Positions 1 to 7,100 of a DNA stretch of 18,317 nucleotides are shown one piece after another. A program made the translations under genes and the position numbers. This DNA is from CBDUQI01 sp965369325 (GTDB taxonomy: Bacteria; Pseudomonadota; Gammaproteobacteria; Steroidobacterales; JBCBZW01), in the NCBI GenBank assembly GCA_965369325.1, contig CBDUQI010000112.1, positions 1 to 18,317 on the forward strand, read 5' to 3'. The notes under the pieces are model-generated. The model had not been told where the DNA came from, did no database searches, and saw nothing but the letters and a program-made list of their open reading frames with translations. Position 1 is the first letter of the stretch; each line of letters begins with the position of its first letter.

Positions 1-1666
1 GGCTCGGCACGACAACCGGTGCGGCAGACTTGGCGGTGTGCGTTCGGCTTAGCTGAAACAGGCGCCCGTCCGCCGCGCGCATGTGTAGGGCCGGCGCGCC
101 CCATTCCACCTCGTAGCCACGTGCAAACAGAAACGCGCGCGCGCTGGTAAGCGCGGCATCCACGGGCTGCCCGTTCGCCAGGTATCGGTAAAAATGCCGG
201 GCCAATGCCGCTGCGGCCTCATCCGGAATAGGAAACTGCATCGCGATCACAGCGGGAATGCCACGGCGTAACAGGCTTTGAGCAAGGCCGGAAAACGGGT
301 TCAGCGCGGAGGCAGTTGCGCCCATGCAGCTGTTCAGAAACACCAGCCGCAAACTGGTGAGATGATTGCGCAGCAATACCGCAAGCTGACGCCCGGCGAT
401 GGTGTTGGCTGCACCGCCGATTTCGTTCGGCTCAAGTACCAGCACCCCTTCATCCCGAACAAAATCCCCGTGGCCGATAAAGTGCAATATGTGCGGCCTG
501 TGGGCCAACAACGCGGCATCCAGGGTTTCCAGATTGGCGTGTTCAAGCTGGTGGATAAGCACCTGCCCGCCGGCATGCAGCGCCGACAGCGCGTCGCGCA
601 ACTGCGCGATCTCACGCTCTGCCTTCAGGGCGGGGTAGTCATCCGGCGTTGCGGCGGCCACCAACAGTCGCAACGGTGCCTGCACTGCCAGTGTTGGCGG
701 TGGGTCCGGTACTTCCAGCCACCGCACTATCGGCTTCATGCGGTCAGAGCACAGGTAATCGTCGGTTTGCGGGTTGTACAGGAACTCCCACGGCAGTCGT
801 GCCAGCTCAGGGGTTGCGGTGGTATCGATGAGTATCCGCAGACCCTCGCCGCGCTGGGCGTTCACGGTGCGCAGGTTTTGCTGCAAGCAATCGCCCACCG
901 CGGATTCGAACAGAGTGGCATGCAATTGTTCGCCTACCTGCCGGGCACTGAGCTCATCCGGAAGCAACGTCGCAGAGGCCAGCTGTGCGCTGCCACGCCG
1001 TGCAGAGCCCCGGATGGGCTGTGGCTGCGACCATAACGTTTGCTCGAGTGCGGTGGGGTCGAACAGGCACGGGGCAGCAGCCTGGGTGCCTACCGGCGCG
1101 TTGGGCACGGCCAGCGTGTACTGCCCGGGCGCATCGCGGGAAAAATGCAGATGCAGCGGTGAGTAGCGCGGGCCCTCGTCGCCGACCTGGGCGGGCGCTG
1201 CTGCCGGGCTCTGCATCAACCCGACCACCGGGGTATGCGGCTGATCGCTGGTTGCCAGCGTTCTGGCGAGTGTCCTGGCCAGCGTTTGCACTTCCAGCAC
1301 CACCTCGGCCACCAGATTGCCTTCGGGCTGCAGTAGCGTCAGGGCGCGCAAATACGCGGGCACTTCGCCAATCGGTGTGGGGCGGGCGATTACCGGGAGT
1401 ACATGGGAACCCGGCGTGGGCCATTTGCGGCTAGCGATCTTAAGCTCGGTCCGGGTGTAGCGCCCGCGCGTGACCGCCTCAGGTGTGATCAGAAAAATAA
1501 ACAGGTGACAATGCTCGATCGCCGCGGCAATCTGATCATCAAAGCTGGCGCCGGCGGGCAGGTCTTCGCGATCGAAAAATACCTCGTGTCCGAGCGCCTG
1601 CAGACGCGCGCACATCTCCTCCGCGAGGTCACGCTCTTCGGAGGCGTATGACAGAAAAATCCTCAA
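1..1666 (-). CDS. TIR-CHAT fusion protein (TIR domain plus caspase-like CHAT protease), 3' end outside window
   Basis: The minus-strand frame is open from 1666 to the window edge (555 codons, no stop). Residues 1-130 are a TIR domain: it opens MRIFLSYASEE, followed by a GHEVFFDRED segment and TRTELKIA, whose Glu74 sits where TIR NADases carry their catalytic Glu. A proline- and alanine-rich linker follows to about 200. Residues 205-540 match the CHAT family: LPWEFLYNP, then HFIGHGDF (His399), LNSCMGA (Cys447), then EWGAPALHMRAADGRLF near the end. The His/Cys dyad is intact. The last visible residues (AAPVVVPS) look like a linker, so another domain may follow outside the window. I chose TTG at 1666 because AAGGAG (1674-1679) lies 7 nt upstream and the TIR strand begins there; an in-frame ATG at 1747 has only a weak ribosome binding site. 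Known for the families: TIR domains bind or cleave NAD, and CHAT domains are proteases in death and conflict pathways. An immune effector role is inferred. The gene is divergent from the fusion gene at 1999. Confidence 0.9.
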   Translation of the reverse strand, partial: MRIFLSYASEERDLAEEMCARLQALGHEVFFDREDLPAGASFDDQIAAAIEHCHLFIFLITPEAVTRGRYTRTELKIASRKWPTPGSHVLPVIARPTPIGEVPAYLRALTLLQPEGNLVAEVVLEVQTLARTLARTLATSDQPHTPVVGLMQSPAAAPAQVGDEGPRYSPLHLHFSRDAPGQYTLAVPNAPVGTQAAAPCLFDPTALEQTLWSQPQPIRGSARRGSAQLASATLLPDELSARQVGEQLHATLFESAVGDCLQQNLRTVNAQRGEGLRILIDTTATPELARLPWEFLYNPQTDDYLCSDRMKPIVRWLEVPDPPPTLAVQAPLRLLVAAATPDDYPALKAEREIAQLRDALSALHAGGQVLIHQLEHANLETLDAALLAHRPHILHFIGHGDFVRDEGVLVLEPNEIGGAANTIAGRQLAVLLRNHLTSLRLVFLNSCMGATASALNPFSGLAQSLLRRGIPAVIAMQFPIPDEAAAALARHFYRYLANGQPVDAALTSARAFLFARGYEVEWGAPALHMRAADGRLFQLSRTHTAKSAAPVVVPS

Positions 1667-1673
1667 ACACCGG

Positions 1674-1679
1674 CTCCTT
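1674..1679 (-). promoter_or_regulatory. Ribosome binding site that decides the TTG start of the TIR-CHAT gene
   Basis: On the minus strand this reads AAGGAG, 7 nt before TTG at 1666. It is much stronger than anything in front of the alternative in-frame ATG at 1747, where only AGTAGG about 11 nt upstream is visible. This favours the TTG start. Confidence 0.7.
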
Positions 1680-1721
1680 CTCGGTGATTTGCCGGGGTGG
1701 TCTGTATCGTCTGTGCGATAC

Positions 1722-1740
1722 CCGGCATAGCCGATGCCGG
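1722..1740. repeat. Inverted repeat (hairpin) in the TIR-CHAT leader
   Basis: CCGGCAT and ATGCCGG form a perfect 7-bp stem around a 5-nt loop. If translation starts at TTG 1666, the hairpin lies in the 5' leader about 55 nt before the start codon. If it starts at ATG 1747, the hairpin is within the coding sequence. No T-run follows, so it is not an intrinsic terminator. Confidence 0.5.
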
Positions 1741-1770
1741 TGCGCATCCGGGAAAGTACCTACTCGCCCG

Positions 1771-1782
1771 ACGACCGGTCGT
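1771..1782. promoter_or_regulatory. 12-bp perfect palindrome, candidate operator
   Basis: ACGACCGGTCGT is self-complementary over 12 bp and sits in the divergent intergenic region about 105 nt upstream of the TIR-CHAT start. A dimeric repressor or activator site is plausible, but no protein partner is visible in the window. Confidence 0.3.
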
Positions 1783-1998
1783 GGTGCACTCATGCCGGCG
1801 CACGGTTAGTACCCCACCTTACTTAATATAGCGATACAGCGTGGCGATAAAGCCCAAAGGTTGCAACAGAAAGTTATTTCAATGCGCACTTGATTCTGGT
1901 CAAATGCTTGTCGCTGCCGCTGGACACCCACACCAATCGCCGCCGGCTGGCGATGCATCGGGCTGGGCGGTCGGCTGGCCACCGGGGAGGGCGGCGAA

Positions 1999-4900
1999 AT
2001 GAAGTTGGCAGTGAACATCGGTGAGGCTCGCGAACAGTTGTTGCGGCTGTACGGCATCGAGGCACAGTTGTCCGAACTGCCTGGCGAGCTGGATGCGAAC
2101 TTTCTGGCGCTCACACACAACGGTGCTCGCCTGGTGCTCAAGATCATGCACGCCGGTTGCAACCCGCAAACCGTCGACTTCCAATGCCAGGCGATGATCC
2201 ATCTGGCCGCACGCACCACCGATCTGAACCTGCCGACGGTGCAACCCACCCTCGACGGTGAGCCTTACTGTTGTGCGCAGGTGGCGGGTGAGCCGAGTGT
2301 CATCTGGTTGCTGCGCTATTGCCCCGGTGAACTGCTGGCCGATTTCGCACCGCATACCGATGCCCTGATGAGCAGCTTCGGTGCAATGATGGGCCGGTTG
2401 GATAACGGGCTGGCGAGTTTTCAGCACCCGGCGATGCGGCGTGAGCACCACTGGGAGCTCACGCGCGCATTGCATGTGCGGCCGTTGCTTGAGCATATTC
2501 AGGGTGATTCGGCGGCGCATTGCGCCACGGTGTTCCAGCGCTTTGAGCAGCATGTAGCCAACGCACTAGCGCATCTGCCCAGCACGGTGATCCACAACGA
2601 CGCGAACGACTACAACGTGCTGGTTGATTGGCCGGCGCAGGGCACTGCGCAGGTGAACGGCCTGTTCGATTTTGGCGATATGACCTGGCAGCCCACCGTG
2701 TGTGAAGTTGCTGTGGCACTCACCTACGCTATCATGGGCAAGGACGTTGACCCACTGCTCGTGTGCGCCGCTTTTCTGCGCGGTTATCATGCGCAGCGCA
2801 CGCTCAGCGCGGCGGAACTGGCGGTGCTGTTCGACCTCATATGTATGCGCCTGGCGGTGAGCATTGCCACCTCAAGCGCGCGCCAGATTGACCATCCCGA
2901 CGACCCCTATATTACGATCAGCCAGCAACCCGCCAAGGCAGCACTGGCCAGCTTAAGCGCTATCTCACCGGCGCTTGCGCTTTGTGTGTTCCGCGAGGCC
3001 TGTGGGCTGACCGTGCTGGGGCGTGCGCCAGCGGTCGCTGCGTGGCTGAGCAACCCGGCACTGAGCCCCGCAAAGGTGATAGCGAGCCAGGTAACCCCTG
3101 CCAATGAGACGGGCGAGGCCGCCCCGCTGGTGCTGGATTTGAGCGTCGGCAGCCGCCTGCTGGGCGCAGATCCGGACAACGCGGAGCTGGCGCGGCTGAG
3201 CGCGCTGATTGATGGCGCGATGGCGCGGGCTGGCACCGACATTGCCTACGGCCGCTGGGGCGAGGCCCGACCGTTGTACAACGGGCCGGCGTTCGGCGGC
3301 GCCGGTTATCCGCTGGCCGAGCGGCGCACACAGCATCTGGGTGTAGATGTGTTCTGCACGGCCGGCACGCCGGTACACGCACCGCTGGACGGCAGGGTGG
3401 TGGTGTTGACCAATAACGCGGCGCCTTACGATTACGGGCCGATGGTGGTGCTTGAGCATCAGACCGCGACTGCGGAGCGGTTCTACACGCTCTACGGGCA
3501 TCTGGGTACCGAGGTGCTCAGCCAGCTTGCGCTAGGGCAGCAGGTCACCGCCAGCCAGCAGATTGCTAGCGTCGGCGCGCCGCCGCGCAACGGCAACTGG
3601 CCCCCACATCTGCATCTGCAACTGATCCTTGACTTGCTAGGCCTGGATGCGGACTTTCCGGGCGTTGGCTATCCCTCGCAAAGCGAGGTGTGGCTGGCGT
3701 TGTCGCCCAACCCGGCAGTGCTGCTGGGGGTGGCGCCCGCGCTGCTGGATGCGCGTCCGATTACCGCCCAGCTGCAACACGCGCGTGCGCAGTTGCTGCC
3801 GAGCAATCTCAGCCTGTCTTACGAGCGGCCACTGCACATCGTGCGTGGGTATCGACAGTTTTTGTACGACGCGCAGGGGCAGGCCTATTTGGATGTTTAC
3901 AACAACATCGCGCACGTCGGGCATTCACACCCGCACGTAATCGAAGCTGTGCAATCGCAGATCGCCCTGTTAAATACCAATACCCGGTATCTGCACGAGA
4001 GTATTCTGCAGTACGCAGATCGCCTGACCGCCACACTGCCAGACCCGCTGAGCGTATGCTTTTTTGTTAACTCTGCCAGCGAGGCCAACGAGTTGGCGCT
4101 GCGGCTGGCGCGTACCTACACCGGACACAACGACATGCTGGTGATGGAGGCGGCCTATCACGGCCACACCTCCTCGCTAATCGACATGAGTCCGTACAAG
4201 CATGCGGGCCCGGGTGGCCAGGGCCGCCCTGCGTGGGTGCATGAGGTGATACTGGCCGATGACTACCGAGGTCCGTTCAAACGCCGTGATCCGCAGGCCG
4301 GTGAGAAGTACGCCGCGCACGTGTTGCAGACCTTGCAGGCGATGGCCGCCAACGGGCGCAGATGTGCGGGTTACATCGCCGAGACCCTGCCCAGCGTGGG
4401 TGGACAAATCGTGCTGCCGCCCGGTTATCTGCAGGCGGCCTACGCGCACGTACGTGCGCACGGCGGGCTTACCATCGCGGATGAAGTGCAGGTGGGCTTC
4501 GGTCGATTGGGCAATGTGTTCTGGGGCTTTGAGGACCAGCAGGTGGTGCCGGACATCGTGGTGTTGGGCAAACCTATCGCCAATGGCTTTCCCATGGGCG
4601 CGGTTGTAACCTCGCCGGCGATTGCCAGCGCGTTCGATACCGGCATGGAGTTTTTCGCCAGCTTTGGTGGTAACCCGGTGGCCTGTGCGGCGGCGCTCGC
4701 GGTGCTTGATGTGTTGGAGCAGGAGAATCTGCAGGCGCGCGCGGCCGATCTTGGCCAGCGCTTTATAAAGGACCTCGCCGCGCTGAAAGAGCGCCACCCG
4801 CTGGTGGGCGACGTCCGTGGGCGTGGCCTGTTTGTGGGGATCGAGTTGGTAGGCGACCGACAAACACTGGCACCTGCGGCCTGGGAGGCGAGTTATGTCG

Positions 4901-5064
4901 TCAATCGATTGCGCGAGCGACAAATTCTGGCCGGGACGGACGGGCCCATGCACAATGTGTTGAAAATCCGCCCGTCAATGGTGGTGGAGATGGCAGACCT
5001 TGATTATGTCACGGCGGCGCTGGATCAGGCGCTCGGCGAGCTGGCCCATCGCACTAACGACTAA
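1999..5064 (+). CDS. Three-domain fusion: APH-like kinase, M23 metallopeptidase and class III PLP aminotransferase/phospholyase
   Basis: This is a 1021-residue protein. Residues 1-340 are an aminoglycoside-phosphotransferase-like kinase: Brenner-type loop H199-x-D201 with N206, and metal-binding DFGD at 224-227. Residues 430-570 are an M23 (LytM) domain with all the usual zinc and catalytic residues: H446-x3-D450, H501 in YGHLG, and H537-x-H539. Residues 610-1021 are a class III PLP enzyme: DEVQVGFGR with D828 for the pyridine nitrogen, and Schiff-base Lys858 in LGKPIANGFP. No signal peptide is visible, so a cytoplasmic location is expected. The kinase and PLP parts resemble hydroxylysine kinase and the ethanolamine-phosphate/phosphohydroxylysine phospholyases, which are known to be fused in bacteria. 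The likely chemistry is phosphorylation of a hydroxy-amine, then elimination of phosphate and ammonia. The true substrate and the role of the peptidase domain are unknown. The start is ATG behind GGGGAGG (1984-1990), 8 nt away. The S9 peptidase gene follows after 39 bp. Confidence 0.93.
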   Translation: MKLAVNIGEAREQLLRLYGIEAQLSELPGELDANFLALTHNGARLVLKIMHAGCNPQTVDFQCQAMIHLAARTTDLNLPTVQPTLDGEPYCCAQVAGEPSVIWLLRYCPGELLADFAPHTDALMSSFGAMMGRLDNGLASFQHPAMRREHHWELTRALHVRPLLEHIQGDSAAHCATVFQRFEQHVANALAHLPSTVIHNDANDYNVLVDWPAQGTAQVNGLFDFGDMTWQPTVCEVAVALTYAIMGKDVDPLLVCAAFLRGYHAQRTLSAAELAVLFDLICMRLAVSIATSSARQIDHPDDPYITISQQPAKAALASLSAISPALALCVFREACGLTVLGRAPAVAAWLSNPALSPAKVIASQVTPANETGEAAPLVLDLSVGSRLLGADPDNAELARLSALIDGAMARAGTDIAYGRWGEARPLYNGPAFGGAGYPLAERRTQHLGVDVFCTAGTPVHAPLDGRVVVLTNNAAPYDYGPMVVLEHQTATAERFYTLYGHLGTEVLSQLALGQQVTASQQIASVGAPPRNGNWPPHLHLQLILDLLGLDADFPGVGYPSQSEVWLALSPNPAVLLGVAPALLDARPITAQLQHARAQLLPSNLSLSYERPLHIVRGYRQFLYDAQGQAYLDVYNNIAHVGHSHPHVIEAVQSQIALLNTNTRYLHESILQYADRLTATLPDPLSVCFFVNSASEANELALRLARTYTGHNDMLVMEAAYHGHTSSLIDMSPYKHAGPGGQGRPAWVHEVILADDYRGPFKRRDPQAGEKYAAHVLQTLQAMAANGRRCAGYIAETLPSVGGQIVLPPGYLQAAYAHVRAHGGLTIADEVQVGFGRLGNVFWGFEDQQVVPDIVVLGKPIANGFPMGAVVTSPAIASAFDTGMEFFASFGGNPVACAAALAVLDVLEQENLQARAADLGQRFIKDLAALKERHPLVGDVRGRGLFVGIELVGDRQTLAPAAWEASYVVNRLRERQILAGTDGPMHNVLKIRPSMVVEMADLDYVTAALDQALGELAHRTND

Positions 5065-5103
5065 ACACTGCGCGCCTGCGAGGCTCGCCCAGGGAGAATG
5101 AGG

Positions 5104-7089
5104 ATGGACACGACCACACGTATCGCGACGGCAGCAACGTTGTTATCCACGCTGATCGCCTGCACTGAGCAGGCGCCGCCTTCTGCGCCTGCGCAGAGCA
5201 AAGCCGCAGCACCCACCGAGGCAATCGCGGTTAGTAGTGAGCCCAATGCGCTTAACGTGGCGGCGCCGCGATACAGCGCGGCGACTTTCTTCGAGACCAC
5301 CTCGTACAACCTGGTGAGTGGTGATGCGCACGCCTTTACGCCGGACGCAACGGCGTTGTTAGTAAGTTCCGATCGCAGTGGCGTGTTCAATGCGTATCGC
5401 TTGCCGCTGGACGGCACGCCGCCGGTGGCGCTGACGGCATCCACCGACGATGGCATTTTTGCGGTGAGCTGGTTTGCCCATGATGAGCGCGTGCTGTACA
5501 CCTTCGACCAGGGCGGCAACGAGCTGAACCACGTGGCCGTGCGTGAGCTGGATGGCAGCAGCCGCGACTTGACTCCGGGCGAGAACCTCAAAGCTCGGTT
5601 CGTCGGTTGGGCAGATGATGGCAATAGCTTTTATCTGATGACCAATGAGCGCGAGCCCAAAAGCTTTGACGTGTACCGCTACTCCGCGGACGACTACTCC
5701 CGCAGCATGGTATTCGAAAACACGCAGTACCAGGTGTCCGCTATCAGTGGCAACGGCCGCTGGCTGGCGCTGGATAAGCCGCGCACCAGTGCCGATTCGG
5801 ATACCTACGTGTTGGATTTGCAGGCGCCCGAAGCCACGCCTGTCCTGATTACCGCGCACGAGGGGAATATTTCGCATTTCTCATTTACCTTTACGCCGGA
5901 CAACGCGGGCCTGATCTACGCCACCGATGCGCACGGGGAGTTTACCCAGGCCTGGCGGCACGATCTGACCACCGGTGAGAAGAGCCCGTTGATTAGTGCC
6001 GACTGGGACGTGAGCTATGTGGGTTACTCAGGCTCTGGCGCCTATCGGGTGGTGGGGGTCAACGCCGACGCGCGCACCGAAGTGACGATTACCGACACTC
6101 ATACCGGACAGGCATTGGCGCTGCCGCCGCTGCCACCCGGGGACTTGCGTGGCGTGGCTTTCGCCGCCGACGGCCGGCAATTGGCATTGGTGGTTAACGG
6201 TGATGATTCGCCGTCCAACATTCATCTGGTGGATATGCGCGGCGGCTCGGCACGCCAGCTGACGCAGGCGCTGAACCCTGCCATCGACCCGGCCCATCTG
6301 GTACGCAGCGAGGTCGTGCGCTACCCCAGCTTTGACGGGCTGCAAATTCCCTCCGTGCTGTATCGTCCGCAGGGCGCCAGCGCCGAACAACCGGTACCCG
6401 CGCTGGTGCTGGTGCACGGCGGCCCTGGCGGACAAACCCGCACCGGGTATCGCGCCATGGTGCAGCACCTGGTCAACCACGGTTATGCCGTGCTGGGGGC
6501 GAACAATCGCGGCTCTTCTGGTTACGGCAAGACGTTTTTCCATCTGGATGACAAACGTCACGGCGAGGCGGATTTGCAGGACATCGTGTACGGCCGCAAG
6601 TATCTGCAATCGCTGGATTGGGTGGACGATAAGAAAATCGGCATTATCGGCGGCTCTTACGGTGGCTACATGGTGGCTGCCGCGCTGGCTTTCCAGCCGA
6701 ACGAGTTCGATGTCGGCATTGATATCTTTGGCGTCACCAACTGGGAGCGCACATTAAATTCCATCCCGCCGTGGTGGGAGGCGTTCAAAGAGGCGTTGTA
6801 CGATGAGATGGGCGACCCGGCCACTGATGCCGAGCGGCACCGGCGCATCTCGCCGCTGTTCCACGCGGACAACATCGTGCGACCGTTGCTGGTGGTGCAG
6901 GGGGCGAACGATCCGCGCGTACTGCAGGTAGAAAGCGACGAACTGGTAGCAGCCGTCAAGGCCAACGAAGTGCCGGTGGAGTACCTGGTGTTCCCGGATG
7001 AAGGCCACGGGTTTATCAAAAAAGCGAATCGCATCGCCGCGTCTGAGGCGTACCTGCGCTTTCTTGATCAGTATTTGCGTGGGATCTAG
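5104..7089 (+). CDS. S9 family (prolyl oligopeptidase-like) serine peptidase, predicted lipoprotein
   Basis: The product is 661 residues. The N-terminus is a lipoprotein signal peptide with lipobox LIAC (Cys20), so the mature protein should be anchored in the envelope, facing the periplasm or outside. Residues about 50-400 show repeated strand patterns of a TolB/WD40-like beta-propeller (for example LLVSSDRSGVFNAYRLPLDG). The C-terminal alpha/beta-hydrolase domain has the full triad: Ser518 in GGSYGGYM, Asp603 in QGANDPRV and His635 in DEGHGF. Family members cleave short peptides, often after proline. I chose ATG 5104 over ATG 5098 because GGGAG at 5092-5096 is 7 nt from 5104 but only 1 nt from 5098. 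It lies 39 bp after the fusion gene and 14 bp before the TPR-sulfotransferase start, so it is probably cotranscribed with both. A lasso-peptide isopeptidase is a related alternative, but no precursor gene is visible. Confidence 0.93.
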   Translation: MDTTTRIATAATLLSTLIACTEQAPPSAPAQSKAAAPTEAIAVSSEPNALNVAAPRYSAATFFETTSYNLVSGDAHAFTPDATALLVSSDRSGVFNAYRLPLDGTPPVALTASTDDGIFAVSWFAHDERVLYTFDQGGNELNHVAVRELDGSSRDLTPGENLKARFVGWADDGNSFYLMTNEREPKSFDVYRYSADDYSRSMVFENTQYQVSAISGNGRWLALDKPRTSADSDTYVLDLQAPEATPVLITAHEGNISHFSFTFTPDNAGLIYATDAHGEFTQAWRHDLTTGEKSPLISADWDVSYVGYSGSGAYRVVGVNADARTEVTITDTHTGQALALPPLPPGDLRGVAFAADGRQLALVVNGDDSPSNIHLVDMRGGSARQLTQALNPAIDPAHLVRSEVVRYPSFDGLQIPSVLYRPQGASAEQPVPALVLVHGGPGGQTRTGYRAMVQHLVNHGYAVLGANNRGSSGYGKTFFHLDDKRHGEADLQDIVYGRKYLQSLDWVDDKKIGIIGGSYGGYMVAAALAFQPNEFDVGIDIFGVTNWERTLNSIPPWWEAFKEALYDEMGDPATDAERHRRISPLFHADNIVRPLLVVQGANDPRVLQVESDELVAAVKANEVPVEYLVFPDEGHGFIKKANRIAASEAYLRFLDQYLRGI

Positions 7090-7100
7090 CCGGAACGTCC

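Larger units (their letters stand above)
1667..1998. promoter_or_regulatory. Divergent intergenic region between the TIR-CHAT gene and the fusion gene
   Basis: This stretch of about 330 bases separates two genes transcribed away from each other, so it should hold both promoters. I see no convincing sigma70 pair on either strand. It contains a hairpin at 1722-1740, a 12-bp palindrome at 1771-1782, an AT-rich patch near 1820-1830 that could supply a -10 for either direction, and an 8-bp palindrome GTTGCAAC at 1860-1867. No gene with a credible start and ribosome binding site was found in it. Confidence 0.5.

Noticed and set aside
278..1651. Several open frames on the plus strand and in the other minus frames across 278-1651
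   Set aside because: They lie over the TIR-CHAT gene, have low-complexity Arg/Pro/Ala-rich or Cys-rich translations and match no family. The third minus frame gives clear TIR and CHAT motifs.
4177..4953. 258-codon minus-strand frame within the fusion gene
   Set aside because: It is antisense to the conserved PLP-enzyme domain and shows no family motifs.
5104..7089. S9 peptidase as a lasso-peptide isopeptidase
   Set aside because: No lasso precursor, cyclase or leader-peptidase genes are visible nearby; only the family and the nearby TonB receptor fit.
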